From positions 1 to 57,789 of the forward strand of contig JBQTIX010000126.1 in the NCBI GenBank assembly GCA_052387695.1: a stretch of 57,789 nucleotides of DNA. Reading direction: 5' to 3'. Position 1 is the stretch's first letter. Every line of letters starts with the position of its first letter. Below the pieces are notes generated by a model. It saw only the letters and a program-made list of their open reading frames with translations. It had not been told where the DNA came from and did no database searches. Below, in pieces: positions 31,455 through 41,300 of this stretch. This DNA comes from Panacagrimonas sp052387695 (lineage in GTDB: Bacteria > Pseudomonadota > Gammaproteobacteria > Nevskiales > Nevskiaceae). The position numbers were made by a program, and so were the translations under genes.

Positions 31455-33566
31455 ATGAAAGGCAGTTCCGGTACCGATCACGCTGTTTCGCAGTTCGAAT
31501 CCAATGCCCTGCGCGTCAACCAGACCGTCGCACTGGGCGGTACCGACATCGGGCGCCGCAAGCTGTTGCAGAGCGTGTTCATGGGCCTGGGCGCAGCCAG
31601 CCTGCCGGCCTGGGTCCTCAACGACGTGCTCGCTGCCGGCGGCGGTCCCGAGCTGGACCTGCCGCTGGGTCCGCTGGCCGCGCAGGACTTCGGTCCGCTG
31701 GTACAGAAGGTCGTCGCCGACAATCTCGGCAGCGTGGATCACCTTTTGTTTGCGCCTGCCGAGTTCGACGTGCGCCTGGTGAGCCGCGCCGGCGTCAACC
31801 CGGTGTCGCTCACCGCGACGGGTGTCCTCGCCCACATCAACCCGGATGGTGGCGCCGTGTATCCCTCCAGCAGCGACGGCGGCTGGGTGTATACCTCGAA
31901 CAGCGAGACCACACCCGGCGGCGTGGGCGCCATCCGCTTTGCCGCAGACGGCACCATCATCGATTACTACCGCATCCTGGCCGGCACGCGTAACAACTGC
32001 GCCGGCGGCCAGACGCCCTGGGGTACCTGGCTGTCCTGCGAGGAAGTCAACGGCGGTTTCATCTACGAAACCTTCCCCTTCGGTACAGCCGCAGATGCCG
32101 TGCAGAAGCCGGCACTGGGTGCGCGCAACGGCCGTGAGGCGGCGGCTATCGATCCGATCAACCACGTCTGCTACCAGACGCTCGACAACTCGGCCGGCAA
32201 GTTCGTGCGCTTCGTGTCCAACGCGGCCGATCTGGTCGTGACGCCCGAAGGCATCACTCGCATGCGGCTGGAAAGCGGTGTGTCGCAGCGCCTGTTCATT
32301 CCGGCGTTCAACGATCTGCCGGGCTTCCCGAACGCCACGGTACCAAACACCGCCACCGGCAGTTCGCAGCTTCGTCTGGCCCGGCCGATCCAGTGGGTCG
32401 AGGACACCGGCACCAACGGCACCAACTTCAACGGCGGCGAAGGCATCTGGTACTACGAGATTCCGGAAGCGCTGCGCACCACACCAGCGGCCGGCACGGT
32501 GCCGACGCGTGGCGTCATGTTCTTCGCGTCCAAGAACGACAACCGCATCTGGGCGATCGATATCGAGAACAACCTGATCGAGCTGATCTACGACACGCAG
32601 AACAACCAGGCCTTCCCCAACCTGCGTCCGGGCGGCGTCAACAGCAACTTCAATCAGGTCGATAACGTCGTGGTCAGCCCGAGCGGCGACGTGCTGGTGG
32701 CCGAGGACGGCAACAACATGCGACTGGCCATCATGCTCAACGGCCAGCCGTCCAAGCTGCTGATGCAGATCACCAAGGGCGGCTCGGAAATTTGCGGCCC
32801 CGCGTTCCACCCGGACGGCAGCCGGCTGTATTTCAGCAGCCAGCGCGGGCCGAGCGGCATCGCCGGCACGGGCACCTCGGGCGCGACCTACGAGATGCTC
32901 ATCCCCCCCGCGTTCCGCACTTTGCAGAAGGCCAACGCATTCAGCTTCCCGGAGGTCTCCGACGTCGCGCCCGCGGTGACGGTGACTTCGGAACCGGTCA
33001 CGGTGGGCGGCTTCCTCGGCAAGCTCACGGTCAGCATCGAGATGGTCAACGGTGCGCAGTTCAGCATCGACGACGCGGCCTTCACCACCTTGCCGAGTTC
33101 CATCCAGGCCGGGCAGACCCTGCGCGTGAGCCATACCAGTTCGGCCACCGCCGGAGCCGCGTCGGAAACCATCGTCACCCTCAGCAGCCTCAGTCCGCTG
33201 AGCCGGACCTCCGCCACGTTCCGCACCATCACCACCAAGCTCGACACGACACTGACGGTCGATCCGGTTCCGGCCGTGATCGTGACGCAGGGCTTGCAGT
33301 TGCGTCTCCGAATCAGTCCGCGCGCCACGCTGCGAGACAGTTCCACCCATCTGCCCCTTGCGGGCAAGATCGTGAGCTTCAAGGCGGGCACCACGCCGCT
33401 GGGCACGGCGGTCACCAATGCCGACGGCGTGGCGACGTGTCAGGTCACTCTCGCCAGGACCCTGGCCGGCCTGCTGTCCCTGGGTTACAACGGCAACTTC
33501 GCGGGCGACGCCACCTACAAACCGTCGAGTGGTAGCGGCGGAATTCTGGGATTGACGCTGTTTTGA
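31455..33566 (+). CDS. PhoX-like (DUF839) Tat-exported protein with ILGLTLF C-terminal domain
   Basis: A 703-residue protein. A twin-arginine signal is at residues about 33-64 (IGRRKLLQSVFMGLGAASLP), so it is exported folded. Residues about 80-520 are the DUF839/PhoX propeller: TPWGTWLSCEEVNGGFIYE, GREAAAIDPINHVCYQTLD, FFASKNDNRIWAIDIENN, GPAFHPDGSRLYFSSQRGPS. PhoX enzymes are calcium/iron alkaline phosphatases; I cannot confirm all ligands. After a second beta domain, the last 110 residues are an Ig-like domain shared with the two giant proteins at 35397 and 41832 and ending ILGLTLF. The ATG at 31455 follows a GAGGGG; the longer open frame upstream is unlikely. Confidence 0.85.
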   Translation: MKGSSGTDHAVSQFESNALRVNQTVALGGTDIGRRKLLQSVFMGLGAASLPAWVLNDVLAAGGGPELDLPLGPLAAQDFGPLVQKVVADNLGSVDHLLFAPAEFDVRLVSRAGVNPVSLTATGVLAHINPDGGAVYPSSSDGGWVYTSNSETTPGGVGAIRFAADGTIIDYYRILAGTRNNCAGGQTPWGTWLSCEEVNGGFIYETFPFGTAADAVQKPALGARNGREAAAIDPINHVCYQTLDNSAGKFVRFVSNAADLVVTPEGITRMRLESGVSQRLFIPAFNDLPGFPNATVPNTATGSSQLRLARPIQWVEDTGTNGTNFNGGEGIWYYEIPEALRTTPAAGTVPTRGVMFFASKNDNRIWAIDIENNLIELIYDTQNNQAFPNLRPGGVNSNFNQVDNVVVSPSGDVLVAEDGNNMRLAIMLNGQPSKLLMQITKGGSEICGPAFHPDGSRLYFSSQRGPSGIAGTGTSGATYEMLIPPAFRTLQKANAFSFPEVSDVAPAVTVTSEPVTVGGFLGKLTVSIEMVNGAQFSIDDAAFTTLPSSIQAGQTLRVSHTSSATAGAASETIVTLSSLSPLSRTSATFRTITTKLDTTLTVDPVPAVIVTQGLQLRLRISPRATLRDSSTHLPLAGKIVSFKAGTTPLGTAVTNADGVATCQVTLARTLAGLLSLGYNGNFAGDATYKPSSGSGGILGLTLF
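33234..33563 (+). other. Shared C-terminal domain (copy 1, on the PhoX-like protein)
   Basis: Encodes the last 110 residues: DPVPAVIVTQGLQLRLRISP, LAGKIVSFKAGTTPLG, TNADGVATCQVTLA, LSLGYNGNFAGDATY and GGILGLTLF at the very end. The same order of blocks closes the proteins at 35397 and 41832. Confidence 0.85.
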
Positions 33567-33601
33567 TGAAGTATTGATCCCGTCCCGAAGCCGGGAGAAA
33601 A

Positions 33602-33633
33602 GCCGTCATGCCCGCCGCAGCGGGCATGACGGC
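33602..33633. repeat. Perfect hairpin after the PhoX-like gene
   Basis: A 14-bp perfect stem (GCCGTCATGCCCGC / GCGGGCATGACGGC) with a CGCA loop, 36 bases after the stop codon. It probably serves as a transcription or mRNA 3' barrier; no T-run follows. The 708-bp gap 33567-34274 is filled by this hairpin and the next three repeats. Confidence 0.6.
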
Positions 33634-33767
33634 ACCCATTGAACGTGGAAACTCCGTTGGGAACCGGTAATCGGCGAGGCCGCAGCGAGTGATGGCGCCG
33701 GCCAAACGCGGAACGAAATCCATGGTTGTTCCATGGCTTGAGTGACACCCAAGCCAGCGCCGCGAGG

Positions 33768-33898
33768 GCTGAATTCATCGGTAGGTCGGGTCAAGCCCAC
33801 GTGCTTTTCGCAGGCGGACCCGACGGGTGCCCTCCGTCGAGCGCGCGCTGGGTCGGTTCCGTCTTCGGCTTGAACCGACCTACGAGACGGATCGAACG
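33768..33898 (+). repeat. GTAG-type REP pair, family 1 copy
   Basis: Starts GAATTCATCGGTAGGTCGGG, contains GGCGGACCCGAC, then GTCGGTTCCGTCTTCGGCTT and CCGACCTACGAG, and ends at the GTAG of the next repeat. Same orientation as the copies at 12028 and 20375. Confidence 0.8.
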
Positions 33899-34066
33899 GT
33901 AGTGCATCAGTTTGAAATCCGTTCGCACCGAGTGGTAGCGCCGCGACAGCGGCGCTGATTGCGCAGCAATGCCGCGTATCGAGGTGCCGGGCGTGCCCTC
34001 GATACGCGACGCTTCGCGGCGCTACTCGGGCCGAACGGGGTTCTGGAATTCAAACTGATGCACGAC
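33899..34066. repeat. Large inverted repeat with GTAGTGCATCAG ends, copy B
   Basis: Ends GTAGTGCATCAGTTTGAA and TTCAAACTGATGCACGAC, with GTAGCGCCGCGACAGCGGCG and the ATACGCGACGCTTCGCGGCG core inside. It abuts the REP on its left and is three bases from copy C. Confidence 0.85.
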
Positions 34067-34069
34067 CGG

Positions 34070-34246
34070 GTAGTGGGTCAGCTTGAATTTATTCGAACCG
34101 TTCATCCCGAGTAGCATCGGCCCGTTCGTCCCGAGTAGCCGCGCAGCGGGCGTATCGAGGGAGCGCCGGTGCCTCGATACGCTGCTGCGCAGCTACTCGG
34201 GAGCAGAGGCTACTCGGCACGAACGGATTTCAAACTGACCCACTAC
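34070..34246. repeat. Large inverted repeat, variant ends GTAGTGGGTCAG, copy C
   Basis: Ends GTAGTGGGTCAGCTTGAA and TTCAAACTGACCCACTAC. Both arms carry the compensating change (GCAT to GGGT, ATGC to ACCC) relative to copies A and B, so the palindrome is maintained. Ends 28 bases before dusC. Confidence 0.85.
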
Positions 34247-34274
34247 CGCCCCCGTAAGCCCTGAGCCCCGTTGC

Positions 34275-35294
34275 ATGCAGATTGCCCTTGCCCCGATGGA
34301 AGGTCTGGTCGATGACCTCCTTCGCGAGGTCCTGACCCAGGTCGGTGGTATCGACTGGTGCGTCACCGAGTTCATCCGCGTCAGCCACCGGCTGCTGCCG
34401 GCGCACGTTTTCCACAGCCTCGCGCCGGAGCTGCGCCACGGTGCGCGCACGGCGGCCGGCACACCGCTGCGCGTGCAATTGCTGGGCTCCGATCCGGCCT
34501 GTTTGGCCGAGAACGCAGCGCTGGCCTGCACGCTCGGCGCGCCGGTGATCGATCTCAACTTCGGGTGCCCGGCCAAGACGGTCAATCGCTCGCGTGGCGG
34601 CGCGGTGTTGCTCAAGGAGCCCGAGTTGCTGCACGTCATCGTCGCGGCGGTGCGGCGCGCAGTCCCGTCGGCAATCCCCGTGACCGCGAAGATGCGCCTG
34701 GGCTATGAACACACCGATCTCGCGCTGGATTGCGCGCGAGCGCTCGCCTCGGGCGGCGCGGCGCAGCTCGTGGTTCACGCCCGTACCAAGACGGATGGCT
34801 ATCGGCCACCGGCGCACTGGGAATGGATTGCGCGCATCCAGGACGAGGTCGCGGTGCCGGTGTTTGCCAACGGCGAGATCTGGAGCGTGGAGGACTGGCG
34901 ACGTTGCCGTCAGCTGAGTGGGGTGGAGCCGATCATGCTCGGCCGCGGGCTGATCGCACGGCCCGACCTGGCCTTGCAGATCGCGGCAGCGCGTCGCGGC
35001 GAGACGCTTGCGCCGCTCGAATGGGAGCAGATATTTCCGATGGTGCAGCGGTTCTGGCGACGGGTGCGGGAGCGCGTTCCGGCCCGCTTCGCACCGGGTC
35101 GCTTGAAGCAGTGGCTGTGCTGGCTGGCGCGCAATTACGCAGGCGCGGCGCAACTGTTTGCGGATGTGCGCAGCGAGACCGGCGTTGAGGTGATCGATCG
35201 CCGGCTGGGCGTGCGCGTGATCCCGCCGGAGCTTGTGGAAGCGGATCCCGAAATAGGGGCTGAGTCCCTGGTCGAGGCTCTTGATGGGCGATGA
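34275..35294 (+). CDS. dusC: tRNA-dihydrouridine(16) synthase
   Basis: A 339-residue FMN-dependent enzyme reducing uridine in tRNA D-loops. It begins IALAPMEGLVDDLLREVL (FMN site), has VIDLNFGCPAKTVNRSRGGA with the catalytic cysteine at about residue 100, then KMRLGYEH, LVVHARTKTDGY and IMLGRGLIARPDL. The APMEGLVD start and the C-terminal domain (RFAPGRLKQWLCWLAR) indicate the DusC subgroup acting on U16. Length is a little above the E. coli protein. The gene stands alone between repeat-rich gaps and is followed within 25 bases by a REP pair. Confidence 0.93.
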   Translation: MQIALAPMEGLVDDLLREVLTQVGGIDWCVTEFIRVSHRLLPAHVFHSLAPELRHGARTAAGTPLRVQLLGSDPACLAENAALACTLGAPVIDLNFGCPAKTVNRSRGGAVLLKEPELLHVIVAAVRRAVPSAIPVTAKMRLGYEHTDLALDCARALASGGAAQLVVHARTKTDGYRPPAHWEWIARIQDEVAVPVFANGEIWSVEDWRRCRQLSGVEPIMLGRGLIARPDLALQIAAARRGETLAPLEWEQIFPMVQRFWRRVRERVPARFAPGRLKQWLCWLARNYAGAAQLFADVRSETGVEVIDRRLGVRVIPPELVEADPEIGAESLVEALDGR

Positions 35295-35318
35295 TCCGAG
35301 GACTCTCTGCGCAGGTCT

Positions 35319-35381
35319 GTCGCGGGCATGGCCCGCGCCTACAGAACTACGGATACCGTAGGAGCGGGCCATGCCCGCGAC
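35319..35381. repeat. GTAGGAGC-type REP pair between dusC and the first giant gene
   Basis: GTCGCGGGCATGGCCCGCGC then CTAC (35319-35342) faces GTAGGAGCGGGCCATGCCCG then CGAC (35358-35381). The arms can pair over about 24 bases. An in-frame ATG at 35328 lies inside it, an argument against that codon as the true start of the next gene. Confidence 0.85.
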
Positions 35382-35396
35382 CGTATTGTCGAACCC

Positions 35397-38300
35397 GTGC
35401 AGGGTTTCCTTGGGACCTTGCCGCGCAAGCCGCTTCCCCACGCCACCACCGGATGGCGCCTCAACCCCATCGCCGCCGTTCTGGCCCTGGGCGTGCTCGG
35501 ACTTCCAGCCGGCATCGCCTCGGCCGCCACGATCAGCGTCACGACGACGGATCAAGTCAATGCCGGCGCCTGCACCCTCAGCGATGCCATCCGCGCGGCC
35601 AATACCAATGCCGCCGTCGGCGGCTGCCCGGCGGGCTTCGGACCGGACACCCTCGTGTTTCCGGCCAACAGCACGTTCAGCTTCCTGACGCCGGAGGGGG
35701 ACGCCAACAACGGCCTGCCTTTCATCACCAGCGAGATCGTGATCCAGGGCAATGGCTCCACCATCCGGCGCGATCCGGCGGCGCCCAGCACGTTCCGCGT
35801 CCTGGCGCTCCAGGGTTCCGCCAATCTCACCCTGCAACAGACCACCATCAGCGGCGGCATCGCCAACGGCTTCGACGGCGGCGGTATCGCAGTGGAGTCC
35901 GACAGCGCCCGCCTCACGATAACCAACAGCACGGTATCGGGTAACGCCGCTCGCAATGGCGGCGGACTCTTCAACGGCGCGGGCACCGTCATCCTGAGCA
36001 ACAGCACGGTATCGGGGAACTCGGCCTCTTCATACGGCGGAGGCATCCACAACAATAGCGACGCTTTCAGCAACCGGTACGGCACCGTCACGATGACCAA
36101 CAGCACGGTGTCGGGTAATCGTGCCGGACGCGGTGGCGGCGGCATCTACCTCATCGGCCCTCTAACCATCAGCAACAGCATTGTGTCCGGCAATACGGCC
36201 GACCAAGGCAGCGAGTTGTACCGATTCACCGGCGGCGTCACCAGCAGCTTCAACCTCTTCGGCCACGCCGGCCTGAGCACCGCCCAGGCGCTTTTCAACG
36301 AAAGCCCCAAGCCCAACGACATCGCCGCCACCGTCGACGGCAACCGTCCGACCGTGCTGGCCAATATCCTGGCGCCGCTCGCGCTCAACGCGCCCGGCAG
36401 CACGGCCACGCATGCCCTGGTTCCGAACAGCCCGGCGATCGATGCCGCCGGCAGCGGTTGTCTGGCCACCGATCAGCGCGGTATCGCCCGCCCACGGGGA
36501 GCGGCCTGCGACATGGGGGCTTACGAGCAGGTGCCGTCATCGTTTGTCGTCAACACCCTGGCCGACAGCGATGACGGCACCTGCAATGCCGCCCACTGCA
36601 CGCTGCGCGAAGCGATCTCGGCCGGCAACGCGGCCGCGCCGATCTCGGCCGTCATCACGTTCAACATTCCCGGCGGCGGCACCATCCTGCTGGGCAGCAC
36701 CCTGCCAGTCCTCACCAATACCACCGGGATGAGCATCAGCGGCCCGGCCACGGCGGCCGATGCCATCACGATCAGCGGCGGTACGAACCCGCTCGGCGCC
36801 AGCAACGTGCGCCTGATCCGGATGGCCAGCGGCACCGTGCTGAACATCGACCACCTGAGCCTGATCAACGGCCTGAACGCCGGCTTCGGCCGCAGCGGCG
36901 GCGCCATCAGCGTGGGCACCTCGGGCAACGGCACGCTCAACGTGCGCCAGTGCCGGTTCATCAACAATCGCGCGGGTGGGGTGGGCTTTGCCATTGACGA
37001 CGAGTCCGGCGGTGCCATTGCCGCCTACACCGCCACCGTGACCATCGCCGACAGTGTCTTCATCGGCAACAGCAGTACCACCAACGGCGCCGCGATCACG
37101 GCCGCAGGCACCGACATCGATGCCCTGGATACGCGCTTGAACGTCAGCCGCAGCCTGTTCAGCGGCAACACCGCCGTCGGCGGCAGCGCCATCTTTGCGA
37201 AGAAGGCCACGCTCGCCGTCAGCAACAGCACCTTCTTCAACAACGCCGGTGCACGCGGCGAAGCCATCCTCACCGCGACCCTGCCCAGCCGGGTGCAGAG
37301 TCTGAAGCACAACACGTTCGTCGGCGGTCGCGCGCTGATCGTCGAGCCGGTGTCCGACCCCGCGACCCTGCTCAGCCTGAGCAACAACCTGCTCGGCGGC
37401 GGCTGCCTGCTCGAAGGCGGGGCGATGATCAGTGACCTCGGCGGCAACATCGCGCCGGACGCGAGCTGCGACTTCACCCAAGCCAGCTCGCTCGTACGCA
37501 GTGCGTCCGAAGTCAACCTAGCCCCCGCGCTCGCCGACAACGGAGGCCCGACCCAGACGCTGGCGCTGCAAACCGGCAGCGTCGCCGTGGATGCCGCGCC
37601 CAATTGCGCGAGCCAGTTCGGCGACCAGCGCGGTGTGATCCGGCCCCAGGGCGCGGCCTGCGACAGCGGTGCCTTCGAAGCCACGCAGGGCAACCTGCTG
37701 GCCGTCAAGACCGCCAGCCATGACTCGATCCCGGTCGGCGGCAGCACCACCTTCACGCTCAGTGCCCGCAACCTCGCCCCTGCCCCCGACATCGGTGCCA
37801 GCCTCAGCGACACCGTTCCCGGCACGCTGTCGATCACCAGCGTCACACCGCTGACGGCGGGCGTGCTCTGCCCGGCGCCGGTCGGCAACCTCGTCACCTG
37901 CACCCTGCCGAGCCTGGCGCAGAACGGCGTCGCCTCGGTGCAGATTGCCACCACCGCCAATGCCGAAGGCGATGCCAGCAATACCGTCACCGTCAGGACC
38001 GGCGCCGATGTCGATATCGACCCCGCGGACGACTCCGACACCGCCCAGGTGACGGTCGAACTCGACACCACGCCCGAAGCCTTCACCTTCCCCAGCCGAA
38101 CTAATGTCGAGCGCGGCAGCTACCAGCTCAGCGACGAGGTCACCCTCAGCGGCATCGACTTCCCGACCCCGTTCCTGGTTACGAACGGCATGGCCAGCAT
38201 CAACGGCGGCGCCTGCGAGCGGATCGACGAGCCAGTGGCCGACGGCGATCGCCTGAGGCTGTGCCACACCGCCAGCACTGACTTCGGCACCGACACCGTC

Positions 38301-41300
38301 ACCACCGTCACCGTGGGGACGTACCAGACCACTTTCACCAGCACCACCGAAGCCCGCGACATTACGCCTGACGCTTTCTCGTTTGCATCCAGGGCCGACG
38401 TGGCGCCGGGCAGCTTGCAGACCAGCGCTGCGATCACCGTGAGCGGTATCAACGATCCGGCCCCGTTTTTTGTAACCGGCGGCTTTGCGACGGTGGGCGC
38501 GGGTCCGTGCACGCAGACCAGCGGCACGGTCAGCAACGGCGACAGCGTGCGCGTCTGCCACACCGCATCGGCGAACTTTTCGACTGCCACCACGACCCGG
38601 CTCACCATCGGTGCCGACGGCGTGCTGACCGGCGTCTTTGCCGACTTCACCAGCACCACCGTCGGGGCCCCTGCGCTCACCGTGGATCGAGCCTCGCTGA
38701 GCTTCGGCAACCAGCGCGTCGGCGTCGCCAGCGCGTCGATGAACATCACCTTGCGCAACACCGGCGGCAGCCAGCTTCAGATCCTGAGCATCGGCACCGA
38801 CAATGGCGACTTCCTGTCCACCACGACCTGCCTGAGCACGCTGGGGCCCAACGCCGATTGCTACATCTTCGTCCGCTTCCAGCCGTCCGCCGCCGGCCCC
38901 GCGAGCGGCATCCTGAGCATCGTCAGCGACGACCCGACCAACCCACAAAAGCAGATCCCCCTGAGCGGGACCGGCATCGATCCGCAACTGGCCCTCGATC
39001 CGGGTTCGTTGAGCTTCGGCAATCAGCGCGTCGATACGACCAGCGGGCTGCTCAGCTTCACGGTGCGCAATCCGGGCACCGATGCGCTGACCATCAGCTC
39101 GATCAGCGTGAACGGCGACTACCTGCGTGACGGCGGCAACTGCGGCACGTCGGTAGTGGCAGGCGGCCAATGCACGGTCGGCGTCCGCTTCATGCCGACA
39201 GCTACCGGTGCGCGTCCGGGCTCGGTGGCCGTCGCCACCGACGCCGGCATGCAGTCCGTGACGCTGTCAGGCACCGGCGTCGAGCCTCAACTGGCACTCG
39301 ACCCGGGCACGCTGAGCTTCGGCAACCAGCGCGTGGATACCACCAGCGGCTTGCTGAGCTTCACGGTTCGCAACCCCGGAACTGACATGCTGGCGATCAG
39401 CTCGATCAGCGTGAACGGCGACTACCTGCGTGACGGCGGCACCTGCGGCACGTCCGTCGTGGCAGGCGGCCAATGCACGGTCGGCGTGCGCTTCATGCCC
39501 ACGGCAACCGGCGCGCGTCCGGGCTCAGTGTCGGTGGCAACGGATGCCGGCACACAGGCCGTAACGCTCAGCGGCACCGGCGTCGAGCCTCAACTGGCAC
39601 TCGATCCGGGCGCGCTGAGCTTCGGCAACCAGCGCGTGGATACCACCAGCGAGCTGCTCAGCTTCACGGTCCGCAACCCCGGAACCGACTCGCTGGCGAT
39701 CAGCTCGATCACCGTCAACGGCGACTATCTCCGTGACGGCGGCACCTGCGGCACGTCTGTCGCGGCCGGCGGCCAATGTACGGTCGGCGTGCGCTTCATG
39801 CCGACCGCGACGGGCGCGCGTCCGGGCTCAGTGTCGGTGGCAACCGACGCCGGCACGCAAGCGGTGACGCTGTCCGGCACCGGCATCGAGCCGCAGGCCG
39901 CGGTAGACCCGGCGAGCCTGGACTTCGGCACCGTTCGGACGGATCGCAGCAGCCCGGCGCAGAGCTTCAGCCTGAGCAACCCGGGCACCGACGCCCTGAC
40001 CATCAGCTCGATCGGTGTCAGCGGCGACTACGCGCGCAGCGGCGGCACTTGTGGAACCTCCGTCGCGGCTGGCGAAAGCTGCACCGTCAGCGTGGTCTTC
40101 ACCCCCTCGGCCGCCGGATCGCGGCCCGGGTTGGTCACCCTGGTCACGGACGCCGGCAGCCGCAGCGTGGACCTTGCGGGTATCGGTCGCGACCCGGTCG
40201 CGGGCACGGTGCAGTTCTCCGCTCCGGTCTATTCGGTGGGTGAAGCGGGTGTACAGGCCGAGATCCTCGTGACCCGCAGCGGCGGATCGGAAACCGACAT
40301 CGCCGCTACTTTCAGCACTGCCAACGGCAGTGCGATGGCGGGCAGCGACTACACGGCCGCGTCCGAACTGCTGAGCTGGCTCGACGGCGACAGCACCCCC
40401 CGGATCGTCCACGTATCCATCAACAACGACACGCTGGATGAGCCCAACGAGACGGTAGCGTTGAACCTGTCGGCGGCACCCGGTACCGTGCTGGGGAGCC
40501 CGTCCGGCGCCACGTTGAGCATTGTCGACAACGACGACACTCCGACGGTGCGCTTCACGGCCGCCACCCAGAACGTAGGCGAAGCGGCGGGCACGGCGAC
40601 GGTATCGCTGCAACTCTCGGCCCTGAGCAGTCTGCCGGTCACGGTACCGCTGAGCTTTGGCGGCAGCGCGTCGAATCCCGGCGACTACAACGGCGTTCCG
40701 GCCAGCGTCACGATTCCCGCCGGCCAGATGGGCGCCAGCTTCAGTTTCAACCTCGTCAACGACACCGCCTTCGAGTCCAGCGAGACGGTCGTCGTCAACA
40801 TGGGCAGCCCGGGCAATGCGATACCGGGCAGCCCCAGCAGCCAGACCCTGACGATTGTCGATGACGATGCCCAGGCCGTGGCGAACATCACCGTGACCCC
40901 GGCCACGGACACGAAGCTCACGCTGAACCAGCACTGCGTCACCGCCACCACCAGGGACTCGGTCGGAACGCTGCTGCCGAGCATCCCGCTGAGTTTTGCG
41001 GTGACCGGGGTTAATCCGACCACGGGCGCGGCCACGACCAATGGAACCGGAACCGCATCGTTCTGCTTCAACGGAACCAATGGAGGAACGGACAGCATCA
41101 AGGTCAGCTTCGGCAGTCAGTCCGGGACGGCGAGCATCGTCTGGAACAAGCGCAACACCGGACTGACCGTCACCCCGGTACCGGCGGTGATCGTCACCCA
41201 GGGTCTGCAACTGCGCATCGTCCTGAGTCCGAAGGCGACGTTGAAGGATTCAACCACCAACGCACCGGTAGCCGGCAAGACGGTGAGTTTCAAGGCGGGG

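Noticed and set aside
31380..33350. A 656-codon frame antisense to the PhoX-like gene
   Set aside because: It follows the third-base pattern of a GC-rich gene on the other strand, has no recognisable domain, and the sense gene is clear.
35328..35396. ATG at 35328 as the start of giant gene 1
   Set aside because: This codon lies inside a REP pair that also occurs as non-coding DNA elsewhere. The signal peptide begins further downstream.
38976..40187. CRISPR array suspected from regular repeats
   Set aside because: Units are 303 bp, in frame and encode ASH domains. There are no short repeats with unique spacers and no cas genes.
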